Shown here: positions 8,466-17,862 of the stretch, one piece after another
How positions within the stretch are numbered: position 1 is the first letter of the stretch
Layout of the letters: the number at the start of each line of letters is the position of its first letter
Assembly: GCA_965371805.1 (NCBI GenBank)
Contig: CBDUZW010000016.1
Coordinates: 16,486-80,485 of the forward strand
Reading direction: 5' to 3'
Length of the DNA stretch: 64,000 nt
DNA from: JAOZTV01 sp965371805
Lineage (GTDB): Bacteria; Acidobacteriota; Aminicenantia; UBA2199
Notes under the pieces: generated by a model
What the model saw: the letters and a program-made list of their open reading frames with translations, nothing else
Told to the model about the DNA's origin: nothing
The model's database searches: none
Position numbers and translations under genes: made by a program

Positions 8466-11400
8466 CTATTTGCTGAACCTGTTATAAACGATCGGTATTA
8501 ATACCAGTGTTAAAAGAGTTGCACTTAATAGACCTGCGATTATAGAAACTGCCATAGGCATACGTATTTCAGCACCTTCCCCTAAACCCAGTGCCATTGG
8601 TAATAAACCAAGAACTGTAGTTAGAGTTGTTATCAATATTGGTCTCAATCTGATACTTCCTGCTTTCTTTATTGCTTCAAGTTTGTCGATACCCCTTTTT
8701 CGCAATAGGTTTATATAATCAATAAGAACAATAGCATTATTAACAACGATACCGACAAGGGTTATCATTCCAATAAAAACAGTGACGCCCATTGGGATTT
8801 TAAGAACATACAGGGTGAGGAAGACTCCGATAAAAGCCATTGGAATTGTAAAAAGTATAAGGAAGGGATGCATAAAAGATTCAAATTGTGATGCCATTAC
8901 AATATATACAAGGAATACTGCAAGTAACATTGCCATTATAAGACTATCTGTAGATGTTTTCATCTCTTTATTCTGTCCGGAAAGATCATACGTGAAATTT
9001 GGAGGCATAGAATATTCTTCAACTATATTGTAAATATTTGCGACAGCTTCATTCAAATCTATATTCTCTATATTTGCTGAGATGATTGCTGACCGGTCCT
9101 GATTGACCCTTCTTATTTCGTTTGGTCCACTCAGAATATTAATGTTTGCAACACTACTAAGTTTAATTGGAATTTCGCCGCCCGGATTTATGATTAGATC
9201 TTTTAAGTTCTGGGCTTTTTTTCTCTGTGTATCTTTTAAGAAAACTCTAACATCTATCCGTCTTTCCTTCTCTTTATATTTTGTGGCGACAAATCCTTCT
9301 ATCTTATTTTTTACAAGTGAAGCAACGGAGAAGGCATTCATCCCATAATGTGCAAGTCTTGTTCTATCAAATTCAATAACAAGCTCCGGGAAACCAGCCT
9401 TAATAGTTGTCTGCACATCCTTCAGGCCTTCTAACTTAGATATTTTCCCAAAGAGATCTGAGCTCACCTTTCTCAATAGTTCTAAATTATATCCTTTGAT
9501 TATGACTTCTATCGGTGGTTTCATTGTAAAAAGAACAGGTCTGGAAATATTATAATCCAGATCGGTAAAATTTTTCAAAACTGATCTGATATTTGAAATC
9601 GCATCTTCTTCGTTTTTTTGTATATCTCCGGTTTTGTTTATATTGATTGTTATTTTTCCAAGATGTTCTCCTATCTCTCTTGCACTCAAATCATCTTTTG
9701 TTGTTCCTGCATAAAAACTTATATCCTTAACTAATTGAAGCTTTGAAATTTCCTTAACCATATTTTGAACAAGTCTATCAGTTTTTTCTACAGGAGTTCC
9801 AACCGGGAATGTTAAATTGACATAGATTGTACCCTGGTGAACCTCAGGTATCAGTTCTTTTCCGATTCCTGGAAGAACAACAAGCATTGTAATAAGAAAA
9901 AGGGTTAGAACCAGGGTAATAATCTTAAGATCATTCTTTAAAGAAAATGACAGAAGTTTAGGATAGGTTTTATTTATACTTTCAAAAAAAACATTAAATA
10001 ATTTGACTGCAAGATTAATAAGGGGAACAAAAATTGAAAGCAATATAAGGCCAAAACCTTTTACCATAATATATCCTAATGCAAAAAAGGTCATAGATAA
10101 TCTTATAAACATAAATGATATGGATGTCAGAAAAAATCTGAATAGATAATATAGGTACCATTTTTTTTTCCTATTCATTGAAAGTGTAAATTGATCCAGT
10201 GGAAGTAATCTAAAGAAATCTTTCCATAGGACTTTTTTATTTGAAAATTTATTAAAAATAAATGCTGAAAATATTTTTCCTTTATCTGTTAGATGTGATT
10301 TAAAAATAAGGTCAATAATAACTAATACTGGGAAGAGAATAACAAATATAAACGATATAAATATTGAGAGAGACACAACTATTATATTTATAAAAAGTAG
10401 TATGAAATTTAGTGCTATCTCAACAGGTATCATGAAATATGTCTTCAAGGTTTTTGTTTCACTAAATGAAAATGAAAAATTCAATGCTGGTTTTTTATCC
10501 TGCAAGTTGAACTTTCTTGACGCCAGCATCGGAATAAAAAACAGTGACACCAATAGTGAAGCCAGCAAAGAGAAAACAACTGCAAGTGACAGATCACCAA
10601 ATATCTGGCCTGCAATCCCCTCTACAAAAACAATTGGGAAAAAAACGGCTATAGTCGTAATTGTTGAAGCGATAACAGCTCCTCCTACTTCTGATACTCC
10701 TCTGATTGCTGAATCTACCCAGCCGTCGCCATCTTCTCTACATCTGAAAATGCTTTCTATTACAACAATAGAGTTATCAACAAGCATCCCAATTCCCAGG
10801 GCTAAGCCACCGAGTGACATTATATTCAGGCTGACATGAAATAAATTCAGTGGAGCAAATGCCGCTATTAATGAGAGTGGAATTGAAATAGCAACGATAA
10901 GAGTTGTGGAAAAATGCTGTAAAAATAGAAATAGGATTACTACAGCAAGAACACCTCCAAATAACGCAGTGTTTTTTACTTCATTAATAGAATTTTCAAT
11001 AAAAATAGCCTGGTCAGATAGAATATTAAAATTAAGACTGCCTGGTAATCTATTTTCTAAATAATTAGTTTTTTGTTTTTCTGCTCTATTTTCCTGAAAA
11101 CTTTTTTTACTTTTTTTTGTTTTATTTAAACTATCCTTATTTTTTTTTAATTTTGCAACAAACATTTGTTGTTCTATAGTGCCGAATAATCTTGCCTTCA
11201 CTCTATTACTGACATCAACTATATTTGAATCTGCTTCTTTGTAGATATTTATTTCTATACTCTCTACATTATCTACTCTGGTAATTACCTGTCTTTCTTT
11301 ATGACTATATAAGACTTCTGCAATATCTTTGAGTCTTATTGCAACCTGCTCTTTTCGGGCTATAATTACTTTTCCTATTTCATCAATTGAACGAAATTCA

Positions 11401-12098
11401 TTAAGAGTTCTAACAATGTATTCTGTCTCTCCTTCCTTTATGTTTCCTCCCGCCAGATTAATGTTTTCTTCATTTAATCTTCTGGTGATATCACTAAATC
11501 TGATTTTTGTTGTTGCAAGTTTTTTTTCATCCAGTTTAATAAGAATCTCTTTTTCAAATCCTCCCTTAACTTTTGCAGCTGCAACACCTTTAATACTTTC
11601 AAGTTCTCTTGCTATTTCATCCTCTACAATTTCTCTCAGCTCAATTAAGGGTATATCTTTTGAGGATATACCGATCCTTATTACAGGATCAAGAGATGGA
11701 TCATATCTAAGTATCATCGGTCTTTCAACAGTTCTGTCCAGATATGTCTGATCTATTTTTTCGCGGATTTCCTGAGATGCTCTATCAAGATTGACATCCC
11801 AGTTAAATTCAAGAATTATATCTGATTGTTCAGGTCTTGAGACAGATGTGATCGAAAGCAAATTCTTTATAAGGCTTAGTTGCTCTTCCAATGGTCTTGA
11901 AACAGTGTTTTCCACCTCCTCAGGTGCTGCACCGGAATATTCTGTACGAACTGTAAATGTTGGATATGAGATTTCCGGCATTAATTCCCAGCTTAATCTC
12001 TTAAAACTAACGAGTCCGAAAACGGCAATTCCAATAACTATCATCAGGATAGCTACCGGCTTATTTGTTGTAAATGCAAATTTTGATCTTTTTTCCAT
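8466..12098 (-). CDS. RND efflux permease with extra central membrane segments
   Basis: A 1210-residue RND permease, about 170 residues longer than usual. The N-terminal helix, first periplasmic loop and helices 2-6 are normal, with a TM4 motif GMLVDNSIV. The region between helix 6 and helix 7 (about residues 533-713) holds several additional strongly hydrophobic stretches with Lys/Arg-rich links in place of a short cytoplasmic linker. The second periplasmic loop and the last helices follow normally, ending with the conserved GIVVNNAIVLIDY segment. A Lys-rich insert near residues 325-345 interrupts the first periplasmic loop. It lies between the adaptor gene and a second permease and is cotranscribed with both. 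Confidence 0.9.
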   Translation of the reverse strand: MEKRSKFAFTTNKPVAILMIVIGIAVFGLVSFKRLSWELMPEISYPTFTVRTEYSGAAPEEVENTVSRPLEEQLSLIKNLLSITSVSRPEQSDIILEFNWDVNLDRASQEIREKIDQTYLDRTVERPMILRYDPSLDPVIRIGISSKDIPLIELREIVEDEIARELESIKGVAAAKVKGGFEKEILIKLDEKKLATTKIRFSDITRRLNEENINLAGGNIKEGETEYIVRTLNEFRSIDEIGKVIIARKEQVAIRLKDIAEVLYSHKERQVITRVDNVESIEINIYKEADSNIVDVSNRVKARLFGTIEQQMFVAKLKKNKDSLNKTKKSKKSFQENRAEKQKTNYLENRLPGSLNFNILSDQAIFIENSINEVKNTALFGGVLAVVILFLFLQHFSTTLIVAISIPLSLIAAFAPLNLFHVSLNIMSLGGLALGIGMLVDNSIVVIESIFRCREDGDGWVDSAIRGVSEVGGAVIASTITTIAVFFPIVFVEGIAGQIFGDLSLAVVFSLLASLLVSLFFIPMLASRKFNLQDKKPALNFSFSFSETKTLKTYFMIPVEIALNFILLFINIIVVSLSIFISFIFVILFPVLVIIDLIFKSHLTDKGKIFSAFIFNKFSNKKVLWKDFFRLLPLDQFTLSMNRKKKWYLYYLFRFFLTSISFMFIRLSMTFFALGYIMVKGFGLILLSIFVPLINLAVKLFNVFFESINKTYPKLLSFSLKNDLKIITLVLTLFLITMLVVLPGIGKELIPEVHQGTIYVNLTFPVGTPVEKTDRLVQNMVKEISKLQLVKDISFYAGTTKDDLSAREIGEHLGKITININKTGDIQKNEEDAISNIRSVLKNFTDLDYNISRPVLFTMKPPIEVIIKGYNLELLRKVSSDLFGKISKLEGLKDVQTTIKAGFPELVIEFDRTRLAHYGMNAFSVASLVKNKIEGFVATKYKEKERRIDVRVFLKDTQRKKAQNLKDLIINPGGEIPIKLSSVANINILSGPNEIRRVNQDRSAIISANIENIDLNEAVANIYNIVEEYSMPPNFTYDLSGQNKEMKTSTDSLIMAMLLAVFLVYIVMASQFESFMHPFLILFTIPMAFIGVFLTLYVLKIPMGVTVFIGMITLVGIVVNNAIVLIDYINLLRKRGIDKLEAIKKAGSIRLRPILITTLTTVLGLLPMALGLGEGAEIRMPMAVSIIAGLLSATLLTLVLIPIVYNRFSK

Positions 12099-12116
12099 TT
12101 TTTTTCTTTTTATGTT

Positions 12117-13217
12117 CTATAAAATAGACTCAATAATTTTGACTTTTGTTTTGTTCTTTAAAGAACTTTTACCTGCTGTTACAAGTTTGTCAGTAATTAG
12201 TACTCCTTTAGCGATCTCTACTTTAACTCCATCATCAAATCCAACTCCAACTATTTTTTTATGAACAATATTCTTTTTATCAACAGTAAAGACAAATATC
12301 TTTCCTCCTTCAAAAATCAATGCTTCTTTGGATAAAAGAATGACATTAGAATGTATTTTTTTTACTATTTTTATATTTACAAATTGGCCGACAGATAAGA
12401 GACCTTTTTTATCTTTAACTATAACAGTTACTTTGAATGTACCGCTTTCAGGATCGATCGAGGGCGAAATATTCTTAATTGAGCCTTCAAGTGAAATATC
12501 TTTAGCTGTAATAAAAACCATCTGCTTTTTAAATATTTGTTTTTTCTCCTGTTCAGGAATATTTACTACTGCGATTTTTTCTTTTGTATATATAACTGAA
12601 AATGCCAATTGAGATGTAGTGATTTTGTTGCCGGTCTTTATATGTCTTTTCGCTACAACGCCGGAGATTGGAGATGTTATTTTTGTATAAGAAAGAAGGA
12701 GTTTCTTTTGCTGCCAATCCAAATCTGCCTGCTCCAAATCAAATTTCGCTTTTTCGTAAGTTTCTTTACTGATCAAAGATTTATTAAATAATTCTTTTTT
12801 TCTCTTGAACTCCATCTTAAATTGGTTAAAACTGCTCTTAGATTTTTTCTCATTTATAGTTGCTTCTCTTTTATCCAACTCAGCAAGCACTGTACCCTTT
12901 TTAACTTCATCACCAACATCAAAGAGAATCTTTTCAATTATTCCAGTTGTCATTGGGTAAATATCAGAGGCTTTCTCAGTGTCAATATTACTGGAAAATA
13001 ATAAAAAGGAACTAATGTCTCCCTTCTTAGGAGATATTACCTGTACAGGAACGGTATCATCCGCATCTTTTTTTTTATCCTTTCCTGTTTTTTTATCAGG
13101 CTCACTATTTTTTTGTTCTGTGCTATTTTTTACTTTTTTTTCTTCTGCCTTTCCCTGTCCGCAATTGATAACAAATGCTATAAGGACTAAAACAATTATC
13201 ATTTTCCAGTTTTTCAT
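12117..13217 (-). CDS. RND periplasmic adaptor (membrane fusion) lipoprotein
   Basis: A 366-residue HlyD/AcrA-family adaptor. The start at 13217 is set by GAGGAG six nt upstream; an in-frame ATG 15 nt earlier lacks a site. The signal peptide ends in a lipobox (FVINC), so the protein is probably lipid-anchored. A Lys/Glu-rich linker (about residues 25-55) is followed by the lipoyl half-motif (IEKILFDVGDEVKKG), an alpha-hairpin (about 120-170), the second lipoyl half (SPISGVVAKRHIKTGN) and beta-barrel and membrane-proximal domains. It links the two downstream permeases to an outer-membrane channel. No TolC-type channel gene is present in the window, so one must be supplied from elsewhere. Confidence 0.9.
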   Translation of the reverse strand: MKNWKMIIVLVLIAFVINCGQGKAEEKKVKNSTEQKNSEPDKKTGKDKKKDADDTVPVQVISPKKGDISSFLLFSSNIDTEKASDIYPMTTGIIEKILFDVGDEVKKGTVLAELDKREATINEKKSKSSFNQFKMEFKRKKELFNKSLISKETYEKAKFDLEQADLDWQQKKLLLSYTKITSPISGVVAKRHIKTGNKITTSQLAFSVIYTKEKIAVVNIPEQEKKQIFKKQMVFITAKDISLEGSIKNISPSIDPESGTFKVTVIVKDKKGLLSVGQFVNIKIVKKIHSNVILLSKEALIFEGGKIFVFTVDKKNIVHKKIVGVGFDDGVKVEIAKGVLITDKLVTAGKSSLKNKTKVKIIESIL

Positions 13218-13302
13218 AAATATTCTCCTCAATATTTTCTTTCTACTTAATATAATAGTAACGAAGTAATTATAAAAAAGTTTACAAAAAAATGAAAAAA
13301 CA

Positions 13303-13332
13303 TTGACTTCTTTTTAGAAATAATTGTACTAT
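13303..13332 (+). promoter_or_regulatory. Sigma70-type promoter of the sensor kinase gene
   Basis: TTGACT (13303-13308) and TACTAT (13327-13332) are separated by 18 nt in the 157-nt region between the divergent efflux operon and the kinase gene. Predicted transcription would start near 13339, ahead of the AAGGAG site at 13363. Confidence 0.55.
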
Positions 13333-13374
13333 GTGTTTTAACTTTGTTTTAAAAAAATGTATAAGGAGTTAAGG

Positions 13375-16300
13375 TTGAGAGTTTCTTTTCTGGAATTAAA
13401 AAATCGATTAATCTTAATGCTGGTTTTGTTTTTTTTTCTGATAGGATATAGTCCAGCTATTTTCAGTCTTGATCAACAGAAAAATATTTCTCAATACCTT
13501 ATTGATAGTTATTCAACAGCTGATGGCTTGCCCCAAAACTCTATCTTGTCTATTGTTCAGACAGATGATGGATATTTGTGGATGGGAACTTATGAAGGTT
13601 TGGTAAGGTATAATGGTTTAGATTTTGAAACCTTTAATAAAAAAAATGTATCAAATATAAAAAGCAATAGTATCAGCTCTCTTTGTAAAGATAGTAAAAA
13701 TAGATTATGGATAGGTACACCAGATGGATTGATCTGTTATAGTAATGAAAAATTTGTTCGATATTCAGTGGAAGATGGACTTGTTGGTAATTTTATTTTG
13801 AAAATATATGAAGATAGCAAAAAAAGAATCTGGATTGGAACTACAGATGGACTAAGCTTAAAAGTTGGAAAAAATTTCAAAAACTATACTAAAAAAAACG
13901 GTCTAGCTCATAATTATATACTCAGAATAGTTGATGATGTAAATGGTAATCTTCTGGTTTCTACAGGAAAAATTGGATTTGATCTTATAAAGAAAGATAA
14001 AGTATTGCATTATTCGACTAAGAATGGATTGACTAGTAATTTTGTTCGAGCTCTATATAGACTGAAAGATGGAAGGATTTTAATTGGAATGAGAGGTGGC
14101 GGTATCTCCGTATTCGAAAATGAAAAAATTTCTAAGTTTAAGCCTGAACATGAATTGTCAACAAAAGATGTTATGGCAATTTATCAGGATGTTCATGAAA
14201 CCATATGGATAGGTACAGAAAAAAGTGGTTTGTATTGTTATAAAAATGAAGTCTTTTCAAATCGTTTCTTAAACCAGAAAGGAAAGAATAGTTTAATTAG
14301 AACATTTCTTGAAGATCGGGAGGGTAGTCTCTGGATTGGATCAAAAAGTGGTCTATTTCGAATAATGGATGGTAAATATTCTGAATTCAATTCTAAAAAT
14401 ATTTTACCTTTTAATACTGTAAGAACTGTATTCGAAGATAGAAAAGGAACTCTTTGGTTAGGGTCGGAAGAAAAAGGCTTGTTTACCTTTGATATTAATT
14501 CACTTAGTTCCAAATACAAAAAAATCAATATATATAATCATAATGTTCGTTCGATAACGGAAGATCAGGATGGCGTTATCTGGTATGGTACTCTGGGAAA
14601 TGGAGTTTTTAAAATTATTGAGAATAACATAGAACAATATTCAACATCGAATGGGTTATCAAACAATTTTGTCAGAGTTGTATTTGCAGATAGTAGAAAT
14701 GGCATATGGGTTGGAACTAATGGTGGAGGTGTGAATCTAATTAAAAATGGCAATATTATTAAGTACTCTACAAAAAATGGTCTTTCTGATGACTTTATAT
14801 ATTCAATAAATGAGGATATTTACGGTAGGATTTGGATTGGAACTTATAGTGGTGGTTTGAATAGAATTGATGGAAATAAAATAAATGTTTATGGTCAGAA
14901 TTCAGGTCTTAAGGATAATATTTATTGGGCCATATATCCGGATAAAAATGGCTCTGTCTGGTTTGGGACTAATGGTGGAGGTCTGTTCTGGTTTAAGGAT
15001 GAAAAATTTTTTAATTTTAATACTGAACATGGACTTTACAGTGATCTTGCTTTCCAAATTCTTGAAGCACAAATATTGGATAAAGACAGTGGAAAGAAAA
15101 AGGATTATCTTTGGATGAACTGTAATAATGGTGTTTTTATAATAAATAAAAAAGAGATAGAAGCATATGTCCCCGGGAAAAGTAAAAATCTCAAATGTAA
15201 GGTTTTTGGGATATTAAATCGAAATATTGGGATAATTGGTGGTGGACCAGCTCAACCTGCAGGATGGAAAGGAAAAGATGGGAAAATTTATTTTAGTGGA
15301 AAAAATGGGCTTTCTGTTTTTAATCCAGAAAATATTTATATAAATAAAGTCCCGCCAGATGTTATAATTAGTAAACTTGAAGTTGACAGGATAAAAGTTG
15401 ATGGAATTGATTATAATAATAAAAAAGTAGTTAAAATTCCTCCTGGTAAAAAGAGATTTGAATTTTTTTATACTGGATTAAGCTATATTAATGCAAAAGA
15501 GATTAACTACAAATATAAAATTGAAGGAATAGATAAAAATTGGGTCAATGCAGGAACAGAAAAAAAAGCTTTATATATGAATATTTCTCCTGGCTATTAT
15601 TCATTTAAATTAATGGCATATAATAGTGACGGGATAAGAAGTGAAAAAGTTGTTTCAATATTATTTGAGTTTCAGGCATTTTTCTGGCAGACGATATTGT
15701 TTAAAATCAGTATATTTTTTTTATTGCTTTTTATAATAATATTATACATTAGATTACGTATAAGACGAGTTAAAAAAGTGATGAGGATTGAAACCAGGCA
15801 AAAGCTGAATCTTCAGCGAATTGAAATTGAAAAAAATAATTTGGAAAAAGAGATCTCTCAAAAAAGAGATTTTACTGCAATGATAATTCATGATTTAAAG
15901 AGTCCTTTGACAGCACTTATTGGCTATGCTGAAATGATAAAAACATCTGAAACATCTGGTATAGAAAAAATCGAATATAAAAGAATCGGAGATGTTATGT
16001 CCAGATCTCTTGATAATATACTTAAATTAGTAAACAGCATGCTTGACCTTTCTAAATTTGAAGCTGGGAAAATGGATTTAAATCAGAAAGAGACATCGCT
16101 TGTTAAGATAACTGAAGATGTATTAGAAATGGTTGAACCATTGATAAATAAAAAGCAACTAAGTATTGAGAGAAGGTATAATTATAATGATATGTTATTT
16201 TGTGACCCGGATAAAATAGGTCAGATAATTCATAATCTAATAAATAATGGGATAAAATTTTCATCTGAAAATGGTTCTATCTATATCAAGATAAATGATT

Positions 16301-16557
16301 CTGTTGAACAATATGGCTTTGTTGAGTTTGCCGTAATAGATGAAGGTATTGGTGTTGAAGAAAACAAGAGAAAAGACCTGTTTAAAATATATTCACAGCT
16401 TGGAAGTACTGAAGATAATGAAAAAGGGACAGGTCTTGGACTGAATATTTCACGTATTATCGCAGAGGCTCACAAAGGTGAAATTGGTTATAGAAAAAAA
16501 CCTACAGGAAAGGGAAGTATTTTCTTTTTTACTTTGCCAAAAAAACGAAAAGAGTAA
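13375..16557 (+). CDS. Propeller-type sensor histidine kinase
   Basis: I place the start at the TTG at 13375, six nt after AAGGAG (13363-13368); an ATG at 13357 in the same frame has no site. This gives 1060 residues. The order is: signal peptide, about a dozen two-component propeller (reg_prop) blades in two seven-bladed-type folds (repeated DGLPQN / WIGT motifs, residues about 30-650), a Y_Y_Y domain (about 660-750), one transmembrane helix (about 770-790), a HisKA domain with H-box IIHDLKSPL (His near 839), and a HATPase_c domain with N box NLINNGIKF, DEGIG and GTGLGL. There is no receiver or DNA-binding domain, unlike the one-piece hybrid versions. No response regulator gene is adjacent. 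Divergence from the efflux operon suggests, without proof, that it controls the pump. Confidence 0.9.
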   Translation: MRVSFLELKNRLILMLVLFFFLIGYSPAIFSLDQQKNISQYLIDSYSTADGLPQNSILSIVQTDDGYLWMGTYEGLVRYNGLDFETFNKKNVSNIKSNSISSLCKDSKNRLWIGTPDGLICYSNEKFVRYSVEDGLVGNFILKIYEDSKKRIWIGTTDGLSLKVGKNFKNYTKKNGLAHNYILRIVDDVNGNLLVSTGKIGFDLIKKDKVLHYSTKNGLTSNFVRALYRLKDGRILIGMRGGGISVFENEKISKFKPEHELSTKDVMAIYQDVHETIWIGTEKSGLYCYKNEVFSNRFLNQKGKNSLIRTFLEDREGSLWIGSKSGLFRIMDGKYSEFNSKNILPFNTVRTVFEDRKGTLWLGSEEKGLFTFDINSLSSKYKKINIYNHNVRSITEDQDGVIWYGTLGNGVFKIIENNIEQYSTSNGLSNNFVRVVFADSRNGIWVGTNGGGVNLIKNGNIIKYSTKNGLSDDFIYSINEDIYGRIWIGTYSGGLNRIDGNKINVYGQNSGLKDNIYWAIYPDKNGSVWFGTNGGGLFWFKDEKFFNFNTEHGLYSDLAFQILEAQILDKDSGKKKDYLWMNCNNGVFIINKKEIEAYVPGKSKNLKCKVFGILNRNIGIIGGGPAQPAGWKGKDGKIYFSGKNGLSVFNPENIYINKVPPDVIISKLEVDRIKVDGIDYNNKKVVKIPPGKKRFEFFYTGLSYINAKEINYKYKIEGIDKNWVNAGTEKKALYMNISPGYYSFKLMAYNSDGIRSEKVVSILFEFQAFFWQTILFKISIFFLLLFIIILYIRLRIRRVKKVMRIETRQKLNLQRIEIEKNNLEKEISQKRDFTAMIIHDLKSPLTALIGYAEMIKTSETSGIEKIEYKRIGDVMSRSLDNILKLVNSMLDLSKFEAGKMDLNQKETSLVKITEDVLEMVEPLINKKQLSIERRYNYNDMLFCDPDKIGQIIHNLINNGIKFSSENGSIYIKINDSVEQYGFVEFAVIDEGIGVEENKRKDLFKIYSQLGSTEDNEKGTGLGLNISRIIAEAHKGEIGYRKKPTGKGSIFFFTLPKKRKE

Positions 16558-16677
16558 TATTAAAAATTGATATCCATCATATCTATTAAGTCCATTTCTC
16601 TATTCATCCTTTAGTAAAAAATGACAAATAAACCTGAAGATTCTGTATCAATGTCTGGTCTTTAAATCTTTATGGAA

Positions 16678-17568
16678 TTACAGTCCCCGTTCATATTCTT
16701 CTCTTAGATTGGCAAGAGAAGGGTTATTGAGTGCAAAATCTATCTTTTCAAGTAATGATTTTTTGTCCCGTCCCAGTATTCCTTTAAGAATGAGGTAATT
16801 GGAGGCATGGTCACTCCTGAATATTGATCTTTCCAGTTCTGTTTTTTTTATGAATAGTTTTAACTCTTCTATCAACTGGATCTGGTTCATCTCTAAATAA
16901 TCCCCGTCAAACTGTTTTTTGTAATGATCGACCCCAAATGGGAAACTTAATACCAGGGTTGATACATATTCAGGCTGTGCAGAATTAACTACTTTTGCAG
17001 ATTGTTCTGCATGCTGTTTTGTGTATAAAGATCCACCAAGTCCGGTAAGTATCATAACGGAACTTTTTATCCCGGCCTTTTTGGCTTTTAATAATCCTTC
17101 TACTGTTGAACTGAAGCTTTCGCCTTTGTTGATCATTTTTAGTAATTTATCATCACCTGATTCTATTCCAACATAGATAAGACCTAAACCGGCTTCTTTC
17201 AATTCTTTGAGTTCATCGTCAGATTTTGAAAGGATGTCACCCGGTAAAGCATAGGTTGAAACTCTCCTGAGTTCCGGGAAAGAGGCTCTTAATAAATTCA
17301 GAATTGGCAGAAGTTTTTTTGAAGATAGAACCATTGCATTCCCGTCAGCAAGGAAGACCCTTTTTACTGGAATCTGACACTTTTTTATCATATTAACTTC
17401 TTCTACTATTTTCGAAAATGTTTTTATCTCGAATTCCTTTGACTTATACATTTCACAAAAATGACATCTATTCCATGAACAGCCAAAAGTTACCTGAAGG
17501 ATCAAAGACCGCCATTCACTCGGAGGACGAAAAAGAGGCTCATTATAATTAATTGGAAAGTCGATCAT
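16678..17568 (-). CDS. Radical SAM protein
   Basis: A 296-residue radical SAM enzyme of the Elp3/MiaB-like fold. The cluster-binding cysteines are in GCSWNRCHFCEMYK, a Cx4Cx2C spacing rather than the classical Cx3Cx2C. This is seen in a family of small stand-alone radical SAM proteins. FLADGNAM and GLIYVGIESGDDKLL (SAM-contact strand) follow. There is no TRAM, B12 or SPASM extension, so the substrate is unknown. It converges on the sensor kinase gene and stands alone. I see no strong ribosome-binding site before the ATG. Confidence 0.85.
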   Translation of the reverse strand: MIDFPINYNEPLFRPPSEWRSLILQVTFGCSWNRCHFCEMYKSKEFEIKTFSKIVEEVNMIKKCQIPVKRVFLADGNAMVLSSKKLLPILNLLRASFPELRRVSTYALPGDILSKSDDELKELKEAGLGLIYVGIESGDDKLLKMINKGESFSSTVEGLLKAKKAGIKSSVMILTGLGGSLYTKQHAEQSAKVVNSAQPEYVSTLVLSFPFGVDHYKKQFDGDYLEMNQIQLIEELKLFIKKTELERSIFRSDHASNYLILKGILGRDKKSLLEKIDFALNNPSLANLREEYERGL

Positions 17569-17862
17569 TTATATTAATAGCATAATTCAAATTAAAATGC
17601 ACGGTAAATGATATCTTAATGTTTATTAATGAGATAAATAACTCATAACTCAGAAACTATAAAATTTAATAGAATTCTTAACCAAAAGATGTTTAATTGA
17701 AGATAATAAAACAATGTTTTTTAATTTGGTTTTAAAGTTATATCTTATTTGAAACGGGAATTGATTTTATAGTTTTCTTTTTTATTTAAATATAGTATCA
17801 TATAAAAAGAAATGATATGAATAAAGAGGAAATGAATATATTAAATGGGATTTGATTAAACA

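Noticed and set aside
5449..12264. Plus-strand ORFs opposite the RND genes
   Set aside because: They are antisense shadows of long membrane-protein frames and encode no recognisable motif.
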